Positions 6,149 to 6,320 of a stretch of 6,320 nt of DNA are shown here, piece after piece. The notes beneath the pieces are model-generated. The model was given only the letters and a program-made list of their open reading frames with translations, did no database searches and was not told the origin of the DNA. How positions within the stretch are numbered: position 1 is the stretch's first letter; every line of letters starts with the position of its first letter. The position numbers and the translations under genes were made by a program. This DNA comes from Acidobacteriota bacterium (GTDB taxonomy: Bacteria > Acidobacteriota > Terriglobia > Acidiferrales > UBA7541), in the NCBI GenBank assembly GCA_003131705.1, contig PKUY01000409.1, positions 1,220-7,539 on the forward strand, written 5' to 3'.

Positions 6149-6171
6149 TGTGGAGGTCCTGGTACCCCACA
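6149..6171 (-). repeat. Hairpin TGTGGGGT/ACCTCCACA
   Basis: TGTGGGGT (6171-6164) pairs with ACC-T-CCACA (6157-6149) through eight pairs with one bulged T and a 6-base loop. With the GC-rich palindrome at 6115-6134 it could be part of a dispersed intergenic repeat. No second copy exists in this window. Confidence 0.35.
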
Positions 6172-6216
6172 TTTATCAGAGAAGAATCCAGTTCTCTCTC
6201 GAACTGCCCGCACAAC

Positions 6217-6251
6217 AAAAAAGGCCGCGTCTCCGTCAGGAGGTCGCGGCC
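6217..6251 (-). terminator. Intrinsic terminator of the gene upstream of aroQ
   Basis: GGCCGCG (6251-6245) pairs perfectly with CGCGGCC (6229-6223); an inner CTCC/GGAG helix closes a TGAC loop and six T (6222-6217) follow. It starts five bases after a TGA. The strength and T-run direction show it stops minus-strand transcription from the right and separates that gene from the aroQ operon. Confidence 0.85.
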
Positions 6252-6256
6252 GGTTA

Positions 6257-6320
6257 TCAAAACTTTGCGCGGCTTTTAGCTGCTGAATTCACCCGCGCGC
6301 GTTTCGCCGGCCCGCTCCCC
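6257..6320 (-). CDS. 3' end of an unidentified gene
   Basis: A frame open from the right edge ends in TGA (6259-6257), followed in frame by TAA and then by the terminator. Its last 20 residues are strongly basic (PAKRARVNSAAKSRAKF at the end), as in many nucleic-acid-binding protein tails. A second frame ends at TAA (6278-6276) with GETRAGEFSS and could be the true one instead. The position of the terminator favours the first. Too little is visible to name the protein. Confidence 0.45.
   Translation of the reverse strand, partial: GSGPAKRARVNSAAKSRAKF

Larger units (their letters stand above)
5936..6216 (-). other. Leader/intergenic region upstream of aroQ
   Basis: Nothing here is a recognisable full-length gene. 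The stretch holds a possible 30-codon ORF, a long-range inverted repeat, a weak terminator-like hairpin and a GC-rich palindrome, each listed separately. The octamer GTCGAGTA occurs twice on the plus strand (5959-5966 and 6026-6033) within longer similar sequence. The aroQ operon must be transcribed from inside this region because a strong terminator precedes it. The only promoter-like element I see is TTGGCA (6104-6099) followed 18 bases later by TAGTAA, a poor match. I found no T-box signature and no run of Phe codons that would suggest a phenylalanine attenuator. Confidence 0.5.

Noticed and set aside
6161..6166. GGTACC in the aroQ leader, considered as part of a T-box.
   Set aside because: The surrounding T-box core sequence and a following terminator in the right place are missing; the hexamer is a simple palindrome.
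6089..6172. A 27-codon minus-strand ORF in the aroQ leader with Trp2, Tyr22, Trp24 and Phe26, considered as an aromatic leader peptide.
   Set aside because: Its aromatic codons lie within or after the possible terminator stem instead of before it, it has no ribosome site, and aromatic residues are scattered, not clustered.
6078..6260. A 60-codon minus-strand frame starting from TTG.
   Set aside because: It runs across the strong terminator and the GC-rich palindromes, starts inside the preceding gene's stop region and has no ribosome site.

Overview
The window reads as ordinary chromosomal DNA from a GC-rich bacterium that exports proteins. Every gene I can support is on the minus strand, so transcription runs from the right edge to the left. 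A type I-beta DAHP synthase beside separate chorismate mutase and prephenate dehydratase genes, plus a CysD/CysN sulfurylase pair, would fit Acidobacteriota. That placement is inference from overall feel, not from a marker gene.

Right to left: (1) 6320-6257 holds the last codons of an unidentified gene, closed by a strong intrinsic terminator (6217-6251). (2) 6216-5936 is a leader or intergenic stretch with several hairpins and one possible 30-codon ORF. (3) 5935-3667 is an aromatic amino acid cluster: aroQ (chorismate mutase), pheA (prephenate dehydratase with ACT domain) and aroF (DAHP synthase with N-terminal regulatory domain), with a 4-base overlap and a 20-base gap. (4) modA (3641-2853) follows aroF after 25 bases and encodes an exported molybdate-type binding protein with no transporter partner in view. 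(5) 2833-2643 is a compact control region. (6) cysD (2642-1677) and cysN (1677 to beyond the left edge) encode ATP sulfurylase, the first step of sulfate activation. CysN carries a C-terminal APS-kinase-like domain that has lost its nucleotide-binding loop.

The most notable item is the control region before cysD. A sigma70-type promoter (perfect TTGACA, 17-base spacer, TAGATT) starts a transcript of about 155 nt. Almost at its 5' end lies a 29-codon ORF with five Cys codons, four of them in TGT TGT GCG TGT TGT. After it comes an intrinsic terminator whose U-tract touches the cysD start codon. A segment inside the end of the leader ORF can pair with the terminator's 5' arm over 13 base pairs, making a mutually exclusive antiterminator. 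All five leader Cys codons are TGT, while all eleven Cys codons I can read in cysD, aroF, pheA and modA are TGC. This is the full layout of ribosome-mediated transcription attenuation sensing cysteine (charged tRNA-Cys): when cysteine is scarce the ribosome stalls, the antiterminator forms and cysDN is expressed.

Functionally, aroF feeds the shikimate pathway, while aroQ and pheA commit chorismate to phenylalanine. CysDN makes APS from sulfate and ATP for cysteine synthesis. The cys attenuator probably also ends transcripts that run through aroQ-pheA-aroF-modA, since no other terminator lies between modA and cysD.
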